Below are positions 9,229-17,779 of a stretch of DNA of 64,000 nucleotides, in pieces. The notes under the pieces are model-generated. The model saw only the letters and a list, made by a program, of their open reading frames with translations. It ran no database searches and was not told the origin of the DNA. Numbering within the stretch: position 1 is the first letter of the stretch; each line of letters opens with the position of its first letter. The stretch comes from G963665545 sp963665545 (lineage in GTDB: Bacteria > Pseudomonadota > Gammaproteobacteria > Xanthomonadales > SZUA-36). The translations under genes and the position numbers were made by a program. The stretch covers positions 124,001-188,000 of the forward strand of contig CAXXKZ010000012.1 of NCBI GenBank assembly GCA_963665545.2, read 5' to 3'.

Positions 9229-9705
9229 TCAGCTTTTTCCAGTGTGACCAAAACCACCCTCACCGCGATCAGAGCTGTCGAATTCATCTACCAATCGCCA
9301 CGCAGCCTGCACCACAGGTAGAAATACCAATTGGGCAATTCGGTCACCCGGGTTGATTGTAAATTCGTCAGCCGCACGGTTCCAGCAAGATACATAAACC
9401 TGCCCTTGGTAATCGCTATCAATCAAACCGACCAGGTTGCCCAGTACGATGCCGTGCTTATGCCCCAGGCCAGAACGAGGCAGAATAACAGCAGCCAGTC
9501 CAGAATCGGCCATGTGCATGGCGAACCCGGTCGGAATCAATACACATTGCCCGGGTTGAATGGTCAGAGCGCCATCCACGCAGGCACGCATATCCATCCC
9601 CGCCGAACCTGCGGTAGCGTACTGCGGAAGCGGTATTTCGTGTCCAAGTCGCGGATCAAGCGCCTTAATTTCCACGCCCGCTTGCTGGTTGCCTGGAGAA
9701 CTCAA
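9229..9705 (-). CDS. dut: dUTP diphosphatase
   Basis: Trimeric dUTPase of 158 residues that hydrolyses dUTP to dUMP and PPi, keeping uracil out of DNA and supplying dUMP for thymidylate. The conserved motifs are in order: GSAGMDMRAC (motif 1), PRSGLGHKHGIVLGNLVGLIDSDY (motifs 2-3, with the substrate Asp), GDRIAQLVF (motif 4) and a C-terminal RGEGGFGHTG (motif 5, glycine-rich flap). It overlaps the end of coaBC by four bases, the usual gammaproteobacterial coaBC-dut-algC arrangement. Confidence 0.96.
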   Translation of the reverse strand: MSSPGNQQAGVEIKALDPRLGHEIPLPQYATAGSAGMDMRACVDGALTIQPGQCVLIPTGFAMHMADSGLAAVILPRSGLGHKHGIVLGNLVGLIDSDYQGQVYVSCWNRAADEFTINPGDRIAQLVFLPVVQAAWRLVDEFDSSDRGEGGFGHTGKS

Positions 9706-10946
9706 TTATTATCCGCCCCTGGTCGATTCAACTCAGCGCCAATGGCTTTGATCAATTGTATGGCAAGCTCCTGCTTACTGCCGCTGCCCAAATCATGCTC
9801 ACCCTCGGCAGTAATCAGTAATAGGGCGTTGTTCACGCTCTCGAAGCCAGAACCCTCTTGCCCCACCTGGTTGGCGGCAATCATATCAAGACCTTTGCGC
9901 AATAGCTTGTTCCTGGCGTTTGTTTTGAGGTTTTCGGTTTCGGCGGCGAAACCGACGGTAAACGGCCGCGGATCGGATGCAGCGACCTCAGCCACGATAT
10001 CGGGCGTCGCCTTCAAGGCCAGATTCAGCTCTTTTGCACCCTTTTTGATTTTCTGTTCAGACGCTTCCAAGGGCGTGTAGTCCGCAACAGCCGCAACGCC
10101 GATGAATATATCGCAGTCCGCCAACCTGGCGATGACCGAGTCCCGCATTTCTTGGGCGCCACGGACATCGGTTCGCTCGATATCAGGGTGGGCGTGAAGA
10201 GCACTTGGGCCGGCCACCAGGCTGACCCTGGCGCCGGCCCGCAAAGCCGCTTCGGCAACTGCAAATCCCATGCGGCCTGAAGAGCGATTGCCGATAAACC
10301 GCACGGGGTCGAGATCTTCATAGGTTGGCCCTGCCGTCACAACCACGTGTTTGCCAGCCAGCAGGCCACCACCTGCCTTGGCCTGTTCCATCAACCCGTG
10401 GCCGGCCACCAAAGCAACGATCTGTGCCGGCTCAAGTAACCGCCCGGCCCCGAATTCACCACAGGCCTGACTGCCGCTGGCGGGCCCCAGCAATTCGATA
10501 CCCCGGGCCCGCAAGGTCTCGCAATTGTCCTGGGTTGCGGGATTTGCCCACATCTGTTGGTTCATTGCCGGCGCCACCTTGATTGGAGCCGTCGTCGCGA
10601 GGCAGAGCGTGGAAAGCAAATCGTCGGCCAGGCCATGCGCGAGTTTCGCCATAAAATCGGCGCTCGCCGGCGCAATCAGGACCAACTCTGCCCAGCGCGC
10701 CAGTTCGATGTGTCCCATTCCGGCCTCGGCAGACTCGTCCAATAACCGGGTGTGCACCGGGTGTCCGGACACCGCCTGGAAGCTCAGAGGCATCATAAAA
10801 GCTTCGGCGCCGCGGGTCATAACCACCCGAACGTCTGCACCTGCGTCACGCAGTCGACGGACGAGGTCTGCCGACTTATAGGCCGCAATACCGCCGGTCA
10901 CCCCGAGCAGGATTCGGCAGGTCTCAGATGGGTTGTCTTTGGCCAA
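9702..10946 (-). CDS. coaBC: Bifunctional phosphopantothenoylcysteine decarboxylase / phosphopantothenate-cysteine ligase
   Basis: 414 residues. The N-terminal flavoprotein (CoaC) half carries GVTGGIAAYKSADLVRRL, and APAMNQQMW with the active-site region. The C-terminal ligase (CoaB) half begins near HVVVTAGPTYEDLDPVRFIGNRSSGRMG. Together they convert 4'-phosphopantothenate and cysteine to 4'-phosphopantetheine in CoA synthesis. The start is read as TTG at 10946, preceded by GAGAGTGA. No better ATG lies upstream. It is divergent from radC. Confidence 0.95.
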   Translation of the reverse strand: MAKDNPSETCRILLGVTGGIAAYKSADLVRRLRDAGADVRVVMTRGAEAFMMPLSFQAVSGHPVHTRLLDESAEAGMGHIELARWAELVLIAPASADFMAKLAHGLADDLLSTLCLATTAPIKVAPAMNQQMWANPATQDNCETLRARGIELLGPASGSQACGEFGAGRLLEPAQIVALVAGHGLMEQAKAGGGLLAGKHVVVTAGPTYEDLDPVRFIGNRSSGRMGFAVAEAALRAGARVSLVAGPSALHAHPDIERTDVRGAQEMRDSVIARLADCDIFIGVAAVADYTPLEASEQKIKKGAKELNLALKATPDIVAEVAASDPRPFTVGFAAETENLKTNARNKLLRKGLDMIAANQVGQEGSGFESVNNALLLITAEGEHDLGSGSKQELAIQLIKAIGAELNRPGADNN

Positions 10947-11061
10947 TCGTCACTCTCATGCATGTCCAGTCGATAGCTTACATCCTGTCGAGGCATTTTT
11001 CCGTAAACTTTCTCATCAGGTCAGGTCATCATGGATCAACCATGAATGCGCCCTCTGAACT

Positions 11062-11733
11062 GTGATCAAACAACACGACCGCGACGAACGTCCGCGGGAA
11101 AGAATGTGCCGCCTGGGCCTGGCGGCGCTGACCGACGCCGAATTGCTTGCGATCCTCCTGCGCACCGGCACGGCTGGGGAACACGTGGTGGCACTGGCAA
11201 GGCGTCTGCTGGACGATTTTGGCGGCTTACGGGCACTGCTCAACGCGGGATATCGGAATCTTGAAGCTCGGCCAGGCCTGGGACCTGTCAAGTCGTCGCA
11301 ACTGTGCGCGATCCTGGAATTGTCCAGACGATCCCTTAAGGAAGTCATGCACCGCAGCAATCCTCTCGAAAATCCGGATGCCACGCGCCGCTACCTCCGT
11401 TCCGCCCTGTGCGATCAGCAGCACGAGGTATTCGCCTGCCTCTTTCTCGATACCCGCCACCGAGTGATCGCCTACGAGGAGCTGTTCCACGGCACCATCG
11501 ACGGTGCGACTGTCTATCCCCGGGTGGTCGCAATGAAAGCGCTTCAGCATGGGGCAGCAGCCCTGATCGCCGCGCACAATCACCCTTCTGGCGTTAGTGA
11601 GCCCTGCTTGGCGGACCAGGCCATCACGCGACGCCTGAAGGACGCGCTGGCGCTGCTCGACATCCGCCTGCTGGATCATTTCGTCGTTGGCGATGGCCAG
11701 CCCGTATCGATGGCCTCCCACGGCATGGTTTAA
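11062..11733 (+). CDS. radC: RadC/JAB-domain protein
   Basis: 223 residues. A helix-hairpin-helix segment lies at about 61-85 (RNLEARPGLGPVKSSQL), followed by a C-terminal JAB1/MPN-like metalloprotease fold with the HNHPSG motif at 172-177 and a downstream Asp. The N-terminal DERPRERM and LTDAELLAILLRTGT are typical of RadC. Historically named for DNA repair; its biochemical role is unsettled. The first codon is GTG at 11062. Its position between coaBC and rpmB matches many gammaproteobacterial genomes. Confidence 0.92.
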   Translation: MIKQHDRDERPRERMCRLGLAALTDAELLAILLRTGTAGEHVVALARRLLDDFGGLRALLNAGYRNLEARPGLGPVKSSQLCAILELSRRSLKEVMHRSNPLENPDATRRYLRSALCDQQHEVFACLFLDTRHRVIAYEELFHGTIDGATVYPRVVAMKALQHGAAALIAAHNHPSGVSEPCLADQAITRRLKDALALLDIRLLDHFVVGDGQPVSMASHGMV

Positions 11734-11786
11734 GGGCTCTCGCTTCCTTGTGACTTTGTTGGGCAGCGCTTTCGCTCGCATTTTAC

Positions 11787-11815
11787 TTGCATCAGGCGTC
11801 GCCTTAGGGTATAAA
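11787..11815 (+). promoter_or_regulatory. Strong sigma70-type promoter for rpmBG
   Basis: TTGCAT at 11787-11792 and TATAAA at 11810-11815 with the optimal 17-base spacer, about 40 bases upstream of rpmB. This is one of the best promoter matches in the window and suits a ribosomal protein operon. Confidence 0.75.
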
Positions 11816-11853
11816 GTGCGGCTGCATTTTCAACAATAGATTCGGTTAGATTC

Positions 11854-12090
11854 ATGTCCAGAGTATGCCAGGTCACGGGCAAGCGCCCGACCACAGGAAA
11901 TAACGTATCGCACTCGAACGCCAGGAGTAAGCGACGGTTTTTGCCCAACATCCACAACCATCGTTTTTGGGTGGAAAGTGAAAATCGCTGGGTCAAGCTG
12001 CGTCTGTCAGCAAAGGGCATGCGCATTGTCGACAAAAATGGTATCGACGCAGTGTTGAAGGACCTGCGCGCCCGCGGCGAGAAGATTTAG
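11854..12090 (+). CDS. rpmB: 50S ribosomal protein L28
   Basis: 78 residues matching L28 throughout: MSRVCQVTGKRP, NNVSHSNARSKRRFLPNIH and the C-terminal LRLSAKGMRIVDKNGID. It is a component of the large ribosomal subunit. It is followed after 10 bases by rpmG, the conserved bacterial pair, and preceded by a consensus-like promoter. Confidence 0.98.
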   Translation: MSRVCQVTGKRPTTGNNVSHSNARSKRRFLPNIHNHRFWVESENRWVKLRLSAKGMRIVDKNGIDAVLKDLRARGEKI

Positions 12091-12100
12091 GAGGTTCAAG

Positions 12101-12268
12101 ATGGCCAAGAGTGGAAGAGACAAAATTCGCCTGAATTCCAGTGCTGGAACAGGCCACTTTTACACCACCGACAAAAACAAGAAAAACACGCCAAAAAAAA
12201 TCGAAATCAAAAAGTACGACCCTGTCGTGCGCAAGCATGTGTTGTACAAGGAAGGCAAGATCAAGTAA
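12101..12268 (+). CDS. rpmG: 50S ribosomal protein L33
   Basis: 55 residues starting MAKSGRDKIRLNSSAGTGHF and ending YKEGKIK, a standard L33 of the cysteine-free type. The expected zinc-binding cysteines are absent. This is the usual zinc-independent form, not a defect. A strong GGAGG lies just upstream, between the rpmB stop and this ATG. The gene is short and easily missed by length cut-offs. It is followed by an intrinsic terminator. Confidence 0.97.
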   Translation: MAKSGRDKIRLNSSAGTGHFYTTDKNKKNTPKKIEIKKYDPVVRKHVLYKEGKIK

Positions 12269-12288
12269 GTCTTTCATCATTGGAATTG

Positions 12289-12316
12289 AAAACCCGCCCC
12301 CGAGGCGGGTTTTTTG
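12289..12316 (+). terminator. Rho-independent terminator of rpmBG
   Basis: Stem AACCCGCC / GGCGGGTT with a short loop (CCCGA), followed directly by a run of T. It lies 20-50 bases after the rpmG stop. Confidence 0.92.
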
Positions 12317-12383
12317 TGAGTGTGTCTCCTGAGATGCATCCCATTACAATGGGGCCAAGGAATTGATGGACCGGAACGACCGC

Positions 12384-13196
12384 ATGCCCGAACTCCCCGA
12401 AGTTGAAACTACGCTGCGAGGCATCGAACCCGTGGTGCTGGGCCAGACCATTCGCTCAGTTGTAGTCCGCCAGCCAGCACTGCGGCAGCCGGTACCTGAT
12501 GCGGTGCAGAACTCCGAAGGGCAGAAAGTGCTACGGCTGTGGCGCCGCGGCAAGTACCTGTTGATTGAACTCGAGCGAGGCGGGCTGATGATTCACCTGG
12601 GTATGTCGGGGTCGCTGAGGGTATGCCAAGCCGGTGAACCGCCCCGCAAACATGATCACTTTGACCTGGTGCTGGGCGAGGAACGCTGTGTGCGCTACAA
12701 CGATCCCCGTCGATTCGGTCTGTTGCTGTGGTGGGACCCACCGGCAGAATCGCACCCATTGCTGAAGCACCTCGGGCCGGAACCTCTGACCGGGGAATTC
12801 CACGGCAAATACATCTGGCAAAGATCAAAAGGGCTGAAGGTGGCCATCAAAAACTTCATTATGAACAGCCAGGTGGTTGTCGGGGTCGGCAATATTTACG
12901 CCTCCGAGGCTCTGTACATGGCCGGTATCCACCCCTTGCGCGCAGCCGGGCGTGTGTCCGAACAGCGTTACCTGACCTTGACGGCCACCATCAAGGATGT
13001 GCTCGAACGTGCGATACGGCACGGCGGTACGACCTTGAGGGACTTTCTGAATGCCGATGGTAATCCCGGCTATTTTGCGCAGGAATTGCTGGTATATGAA
13101 CGTGAAGGTCAGCCTTGTTTTCAATGCAGAGCACCGATTCGACGGCGCGTGATCGGGCAGCGATCCAGCTACTATTGCCCCCGCTGCCAGCGCTAG
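12384..13196 (+). CDS. mutM: Formamidopyrimidine-DNA glycosylase
   Basis: 270 residues starting MPELPEVETTLRG. The mature Pro-1 and Glu-2 are the catalytic residues, which fixes the start at the ATG at 12384 rather than further upstream. It removes 8-oxoguanine and formamidopyrimidines and cleaves the abasic site. Visible are the HLGMSG region, NDPRRFG, MNSQVVVGVGNIYASEALY (helix-two-turn-helix), and a C-terminal zinc finger with CFQC and CPRC. The TAG stop is part of a CTAG (13193-13196) that forms the boundary of a palindromic element, so the last codons abut a mobile-type repeat. The protein end (CPRCQR) is normal. Confidence 0.97.
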   Translation: MPELPEVETTLRGIEPVVLGQTIRSVVVRQPALRQPVPDAVQNSEGQKVLRLWRRGKYLLIELERGGLMIHLGMSGSLRVCQAGEPPRKHDHFDLVLGEERCVRYNDPRRFGLLLWWDPPAESHPLLKHLGPEPLTGEFHGKYIWQRSKGLKVAIKNFIMNSQVVVGVGNIYASEALYMAGIHPLRAAGRVSEQRYLTLTATIKDVLERAIRHGGTTLRDFLNADGNPGYFAQELLVYEREGQPCFQCRAPIRRRVIGQRSSYYCPRCQR

Positions 13197-13463
13197 CTGT
13201 GAATTCCAGCAACGTTGTTCACGTGTGCTGTTCTAGTCTGTGAGGCGCCGATTCGCAGCAAGGGGTCTCCATTCAGGACGCGCTCGAGCCCATCCATGGG
13301 ACGCTCCTCTTGAAACATCCTGTTTCAAAGGGTCCCGCCTGGAGACCCCTTACTCCGAATCGGCTTGTGCCAGCGTTAGGAAAGTCCCATGAGCGGGCTT
13401 TCCGGAGGTAGCGTAGGCATAACAATCGTTCCCCGGTGTATACAACGTTGCTGGAATTCACAG
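13197..13463. mobile_element. Small CTAG-bounded inverted-repeat element (copy A)
   Basis: About 267 bp flanked by CTAG (13193-13196) and TTAG (13464-13467). Its ends are inverted repeats beginning CTGTGAATTCCAGCAACGTT at 13197 and the complement ending at 13463. Inside are a hairpin pairing GAAACATCC/GGATGTTTC-type bases around TTGAAACATCCTGTTTCAA, an inverted repeat with arms GGAAAG...CTTTCC around 13380-13405, and GGGTCTCC/GGAGACCC arms. There is no transposase. The size and structure resemble a MITE. The left flank is the stop codon of mutM. Confidence 0.75.
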
Positions 13464-13466
13464 TTA

Positions 13467-13486
13467 GCCTGCAATGAGCAGGCTCA
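13467..13486 (-). terminator. Hairpin at the end of the serine hydrolase gene
   Basis: GCCTGC (13467-13472) pairs with GCAGGC (13478-13483) and directly follows the TGA stop on the minus strand. No T-run follows; the inverted-repeat element begins there instead. It may be a terminator whose tail was displaced by the element. Confidence 0.35.
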
Positions 13487-14905
13487 GTCCACCTGTTTGA
13501 GCCAACTGGAGCGCGAGTCCTGGTAAATGGTCTGGTGGTCGTCCAGCAGGATCACGGCCCGCGTGGCAACCGGGTCGCCTGTGCGCCGCAACAATACACT
13601 GCCCGGCGCCAGCGCGGTGGCCTTCAGATTCCACCTGCGCTCAGATTGTTGCACTGAAATTCCACCATTGCGGCGGCTGATTTCCAACCTTCGTTGCGCC
13701 CACCCGGTTGCGGGAAAACGTGTCGAGACCAAGGTGTAGCGGCCTTCGATGCGCTCCAGCATCGGGCCTGGAATATCAACTTCGGTGGGTGGTTCAACGG
13801 CAGGCAGGCCTTCAATCAGGTAGGCGTCGAGCGTTTTCTTCATCGCGTCGAGCGACGCGTGGTTGAACGCGTTGATGACCACGAAATATCCCAGCCCGGA
13901 CTCAAGACTCAGGGCAAAGTGGGTCAGATAACCATCGGCATCACCGCCATGCATGTAAAGCAGGTGGCCGCCCCTGATCGAACTGTAGATGCCCAGTCCA
14001 TAGCCATAGCGCAGGCCTGCGCGGGCGGCGAGCGTACGCGTCGGGGTTATTAGCCGGCGCAACTGCCCTTCACTGAATATCTGTTTGCCGTCCAGCACAC
14101 CGCCGTTCAGCATCATGCGCAGAAATCGCTCCATTTCCACCGGCCGCAGGTTCATGTCGCCCGAGGGCCGATAAACAATGTGCCAGTAGGGAATCGGCGT
14201 TCGATAGTCGTGGTCATAGCCGGTGGCGCGCTGGTCTTCGATCTGCTGTGACCAGAGCAAAGTAGCGCTCATTCCCAGCGGCTCGAACACCTGTGCTTTG
14301 ATCCACTGATCGAAGGCCTGGTTGCTCGCCCGCTCGACCACCAACCCAGCCAGCCCCGGCCCTGAATTTGAATAGGCGTAGAACCGCCCGGGCGGCCACT
14401 GACTGGTGCGCGAAGATGGCCTCATACGCAAGGCCGACTCGAGAGTGAGTGGTGTCGGGTCCTTGTCGTCGAATTCTTCTCGGGACATGTCAAACCAACC
14501 CGCCGTATGCTCGGACAGGTCAGCCAACACCAGCGGTGACGTGGCGCGGTACGGATTGGCAAAAGCGTATTCCAGATCGTCGCCGCCAAGCTGATCCGCC
14601 ACCGTTTGATCCAGCCGCACCAAACCCAACTCTTCGGCGCGCAACAAAGCCAGGCCTGTGAAAACCTTGGTCACCGAGCCTGCTCTGAACCAGGTGGCCG
14701 AGGACACTGCTTTGCCACTGCGCCAGTCTTCTACCCCGGAATAATGCTCAAGTATGACGCCCTTGCGATCGACGACAATCGCAGCCACAGCGGCCAAGCC
14801 GTGAGAATCCTGTATGTGGCGCAGATCGTCGCCGAGTTCGGCCAGCCTGTCCGCTTGCAAGGCGCCGGCAAAGGCAATCAGGCTTGCAAGAATGACCGGT
14901 CGCAT
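13484..14905 (-). CDS. Secreted serine hydrolase, beta-lactamase/class C family
   Basis: About 473 residues with a signal peptide (MRPVILASLIAFAGALQ). It has the serine beta-lactamase-like motifs: SxxK as SVTK, YxN as YSN in YAYSNSGPGLAG, and a late HGG (HGGDADGY). Family members are D-aminopeptidases, esterases or penicillin-binding-protein relatives; the substrate cannot be told. An extra C-terminal domain of about 120 residues follows the catalytic domain. ATG 14905 is chosen because the codons further upstream overlap the alcohol dehydrogenase gene and look out of frame. It starts seven bases after that gene's stop. Confidence 0.8.
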   Translation of the reverse strand: MRPVILASLIAFAGALQADRLAELGDDLRHIQDSHGLAAVAAIVVDRKGVILEHYSGVEDWRSGKAVSSATWFRAGSVTKVFTGLALLRAEELGLVRLDQTVADQLGGDDLEYAFANPYRATSPLVLADLSEHTAGWFDMSREEFDDKDPTPLTLESALRMRPSSRTSQWPPGRFYAYSNSGPGLAGLVVERASNQAFDQWIKAQVFEPLGMSATLLWSQQIEDQRATGYDHDYRTPIPYWHIVYRPSGDMNLRPVEMERFLRMMLNGGVLDGKQIFSEGQLRRLITPTRTLAARAGLRYGYGLGIYSSIRGGHLLYMHGGDADGYLTHFALSLESGLGYFVVINAFNHASLDAMKKTLDAYLIEGLPAVEPPTEVDIPGPMLERIEGRYTLVSTRFPATGWAQRRLEISRRNGGISVQQSERRWNLKATALAPGSVLLRRTGDPVATRAVILLDDHQTIYQDSRSSWLKQVD

Positions 14906-14912
14906 CTCGAGT

Positions 14913-16092
14913 TCAGAGCCGGCCGGACATGGCCGCATTGAAGATCCTCCGCACGCCTTCCAAGTCCAGCGGCACTGGATTGGTAACCGCGGTCGGATCA
15001 ACCACCGCCATGCGAAGAATGTCATCGGCGCGCTCCTGGAGCACACCCAGGGCGTCCAGGCGATGCGGAATGCCGAGCGATTCCCCGCAGCCCAAGCACC
15101 CACGCCAACACGGCGTCATAGCCCTTACCAGGCAGCTCCAGCCAGGCCGCAAGCCGGACCATTCGTTGTTCTATTGCCGGGCGATTGAATTGCATCACAT
15201 AGGGGTGAAAGACCGCGTTGGTCAGGCCGTGGTGGGTATCAAAAATAGCCCCCACGGGGTGACTCAGCGCGTGAATCGCGCCCAGGCCTTTCTGGAATGC
15301 CGTCGCGCCCATGCTCGCCGCTGTGAGCATATGGCTGCGTGCCTCGACATCCGATCCATCCTGGTACACGCGCGGCAAGTGATCCCGAATGAGCCGCATA
15401 CCTTCGATGGCAATGCCGTCTGCCATGGGGTGATAGCCCGGCGCGCAATAGGCCTCAAAGCAGTGGGCCAACGCATCCATGCCCGTAGCAGCCGTCAGGT
15501 GTGCCGGCAGACTTACGCTAAGATCGGGGTCGGAAATCACGCATACCGGTGTCATCGCGGGATGGAAGATGATGACTTTGCGCTCTTCATCCTCATTAAT
15601 AATCACCGAAGCACGTCCCACTTCGGAGCCGGTGCCCGCAGTGGTCGGTATCGCAATTACGGCAGCAATGGCGTCTGCGTCGGCTCGCCTCCAATTGTCC
15701 CCGATGTCCTCAAAATCCCACAGTGGACGATTTTGGCCCGCCATCAGCGCAATGGCCTTGGCTGCATCAATCGCACTGCCACCGCCCAAGGCGATAATCC
15801 CGTCATGGGCGCCCTCGCGATATCGCGCCACTCCGTCCTCAACATTGCGCCCAACCGGATTGGAACGCACCGATGAAAACGTCCCGGTTTGAATCCCGGC
15901 GGATGCATTGAAGTCCAGCGCACGGGTGGTGAACTCCATTTTTTCGAGGTCCGGATCAGTGACCAGCAGTGGCCGCCGCATGCCCAAGGCCCGGCATTGT
16001 TGGGGTAACTCCAAAAGCCGCCCCTGTCCACAAAGGATGTGGGTTGGATAATTCCAGGATCCCCACGGCATATGGTCAGGCAATCCGCTCAC
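14913..16092 (-). pseudogene. Iron-containing alcohol dehydrogenase, frameshifted near the 3' end
   Basis: Group III Fe-dependent alcohol dehydrogenase. Motifs: GGGSAIDAAKAIA (NAD-binding), PTTAGTGSEVGRASVI, TGMDALAHCFEAY, and the metal-binding HALSHPVGAIFDTHHGLTNAV. The frame is intact to about 15087, then runs into unrelated residues. The proper C-terminus (ESLGIPHRLDALGV... to FNAAMSGRL) is in another frame ending at 14913. One extra G in a four-base run (CCCC at 15083-15086 on the plus strand) explains the shift. It may be a real mutation or a homopolymer sequencing error. It starts by overlapping the permease stop (ATGA), so the two were co-translated. Confidence 0.82.
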
Positions 16093-17510
16093 GAATCGGT
16101 GGATAGTGCGCTGGCGATGGCGAATTCTTCCTCAGGCGACAGGACCATCGTCTTGCGTCCATAAAATGCGAAGTAGGCCAGTCCCAACATGAACCATATG
16201 GCCACGCCAACGACGCCCAACCGAAAATCGGGGTTGAGAAATAGCCAGACCAGGGTGAGTAATGAAATCCCCAAGGCCAGCCAGGCGCCAAAGCGCCCCA
16301 TGGGGCTGACGTAGGGACGGTCCAGGTGCGCAAAGCGGCTGCGCAGGATCAGGAATGACAACATTTGCATGATGTAGGCAATCACCGCGCCGAAAACGGC
16401 CATGTTCAATATTACGCCCCCAAAAGCGCCTGAGTCACCGATGATGTATAGCACCATCAGCACCGCATACCCGACCAGGGCGCCACAAATTAGGGCGACA
16501 TGAGGCGTTTTGCGATTTTTGTGTGTGAGCGACAGCCAGTGCGGAAAATAGCCGGCCCTGCTGAGCGAATAGATGTTACGGCCAAAGGCATAAATAATCG
16601 CATGAAAGCTCGCAATCAGCCCCGCTACAGCGACCAGTCCCAGCACTTTGCCGCTGCTGACACCGAGCGTCAACTTGAACCCGTCGAGCAGGGGCTCTTC
16701 GGTTTGTGAGCCGAAATAGGCGGCGCCCCCGCCAATGCCGGTGTTGAGGAATATGATCAGCACCGCCGTGCCAATCAGAGTCAGCAGGCCCCAGATCAAG
16801 CCCCTGGGCATGTCGCGCTTTACGTCAGTTGCTTCCTCAGCCGCCAGCGGCAGTTGCTCGATCGCGAGGTACAGCCAAATCGCAAACGGCAAGGCATAAC
16901 CCACGCCGCTCCAACCCATGGGTAAAAACACGCTATGGCCGGGCTCCGGCTCGATATTCCACAGTTTTTCCCAACTGAAGTGCGGGATCGCACTGATGTA
17001 AAACAGCACCAGAATGGCCAGCGCCAACAGCGTGATCAGCACCACGAACTTGAGTGAGGCTTCAACCCCAAAAATGTTCAGGCCGACGAAGAACACATAC
17101 AAGCCCAGCCACCAAAGCGGTTGTGCCGAAGCCGGCGTGCCGAAAATATTTTGCAGATAGGCGGCCGTGAAGTAACACACCACGGCCGTGGTGCTGATGT
17201 ACTCCATGTTTTCAGCCAAACCGGTCACGTAGCCACCCCAGGGACCCATCGCTGTTCTGCCAAAGGAATACGCACCACCCGTATGCGGCAGTGCCGGGGA
17301 CATTTCCGCTATTGAAAAACACAGGCCCAGGTACATCAGCGTGATGACGACTGCGGCAATCAGGAAACCACCAAATCCGGCCTGGCCGATGCCGAGATTC
17401 CAGCCTGAAAAATCACCTGAAATAACGGCGCCAACCCCCAGTGCCCACAATGACCAGACACCGGCGTAACGGCTCAGGCTGCGTTTTTCCCAGTAGTTCG
17501 AATCGGCAAT
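16089..17510 (-). CDS. Amino acid-polyamine permease, ethanolamine permease type
   Basis: APC-superfamily transporter with about 12 hydrophobic segments, about 450-470 residues. The pattern WALGVGAVISGDFSGWNLG near the start, ALPHTGGAYSFGR, LAAEEATDVKRDMPRGL and FGRNIYSLSRAGYFP matches ethanolamine permeases. Family-like residues (EYKIADSNYWEKR, AGVWSLWALG) extend upstream of the first usual start, a TTG at 17450. The frame then hits a TAG without ATG, GTG or TTG, so translation may begin at ATT 17510, one base after the stop of the upstream lipoprotein gene. The adjoining alcohol dehydrogenase suggests use of an alcohol or amino-alcohol. The start is uncertain. Confidence 0.8.
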   Translation of the reverse strand: MADSNYWEKRSLSRYAGVWSLWALGVGAVISGDFSGWNLGIGQAGFGGFLIAAVVITLMYLGLCFSIAEMSPALPHTGGAYSFGRTAMGPWGGYVTGLAENMEYISTTAVVCYFTAAYLQNIFGTPASAQPLWWLGLYVFFVGLNIFGVEASLKFVVLITLLALAILVLFYISAIPHFSWEKLWNIEPEPGHSVFLPMGWSGVGYALPFAIWLYLAIEQLPLAAEEATDVKRDMPRGLIWGLLTLIGTAVLIIFLNTGIGGGAAYFGSQTEEPLLDGFKLTLGVSSGKVLGLVAVAGLIASFHAIIYAFGRNIYSLSRAGYFPHWLSLTHKNRKTPHVALICGALVGYAVLMVLYIIGDSGAFGGVILNMAVFGAVIAYIMQMLSFLILRSRFAHLDRPYVSPMGRFGAWLALGISLLTLVWLFLNPDFRLGVVGVAIWFMLGLAYFAFYGRKTMVLSPEEEFAIASALSTDS

Positions 17511-17511
17511 T

Positions 17512-17748
17512 TTATATTCGACGCTGCCGACTTTCTTCCTGGCCTAAGCCATCAATATGGCGGTCTAGTTCGTCGCGTTTTTGATCAAGAGATTTTTCAT
17601 ACTCCAACTGGAAGTTCTGGGCCTTGTTGAGCGGCGCCAATTGGCTGCCGATTGCGGTATCCTCCACCTCCGGTGGCGGTTCATCGACTGTACAGGCGGA
17701 CAGGACAGTACAGATCATGGCCATGAGGAACGGTTTTAAATAACGCAT
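17512..17748 (-). CDS. Small lipoprotein of unknown function
   Basis: 78 residues: a signal peptide with lipobox LSAC (Cys at about 19), then a charged, helix-prone, probably coiled-coil body rich in Glu, Gln, Lys and Arg. It is likely anchored to a membrane facing the periplasm. The family is not recognised. Its TAA stop is one base from the likely permease start, which suggests coupled expression. Confidence 0.6.
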   Translation of the reverse strand: MRYLKPFLMAMICTVLSACTVDEPPPEVEDTAIGSQLAPLNKAQNFQLEYEKSLDQKRDELDRHIDGLGQEESRQRRI

Positions 17749-17779
17749 GCCGGCTCTCCATTTGCTGGACGACTACCGA

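Noticed and set aside
9706..11061. Extra gene between coaBC and radC
   Set aside because: The gap is about 115 bases with no start and frame that look coding.
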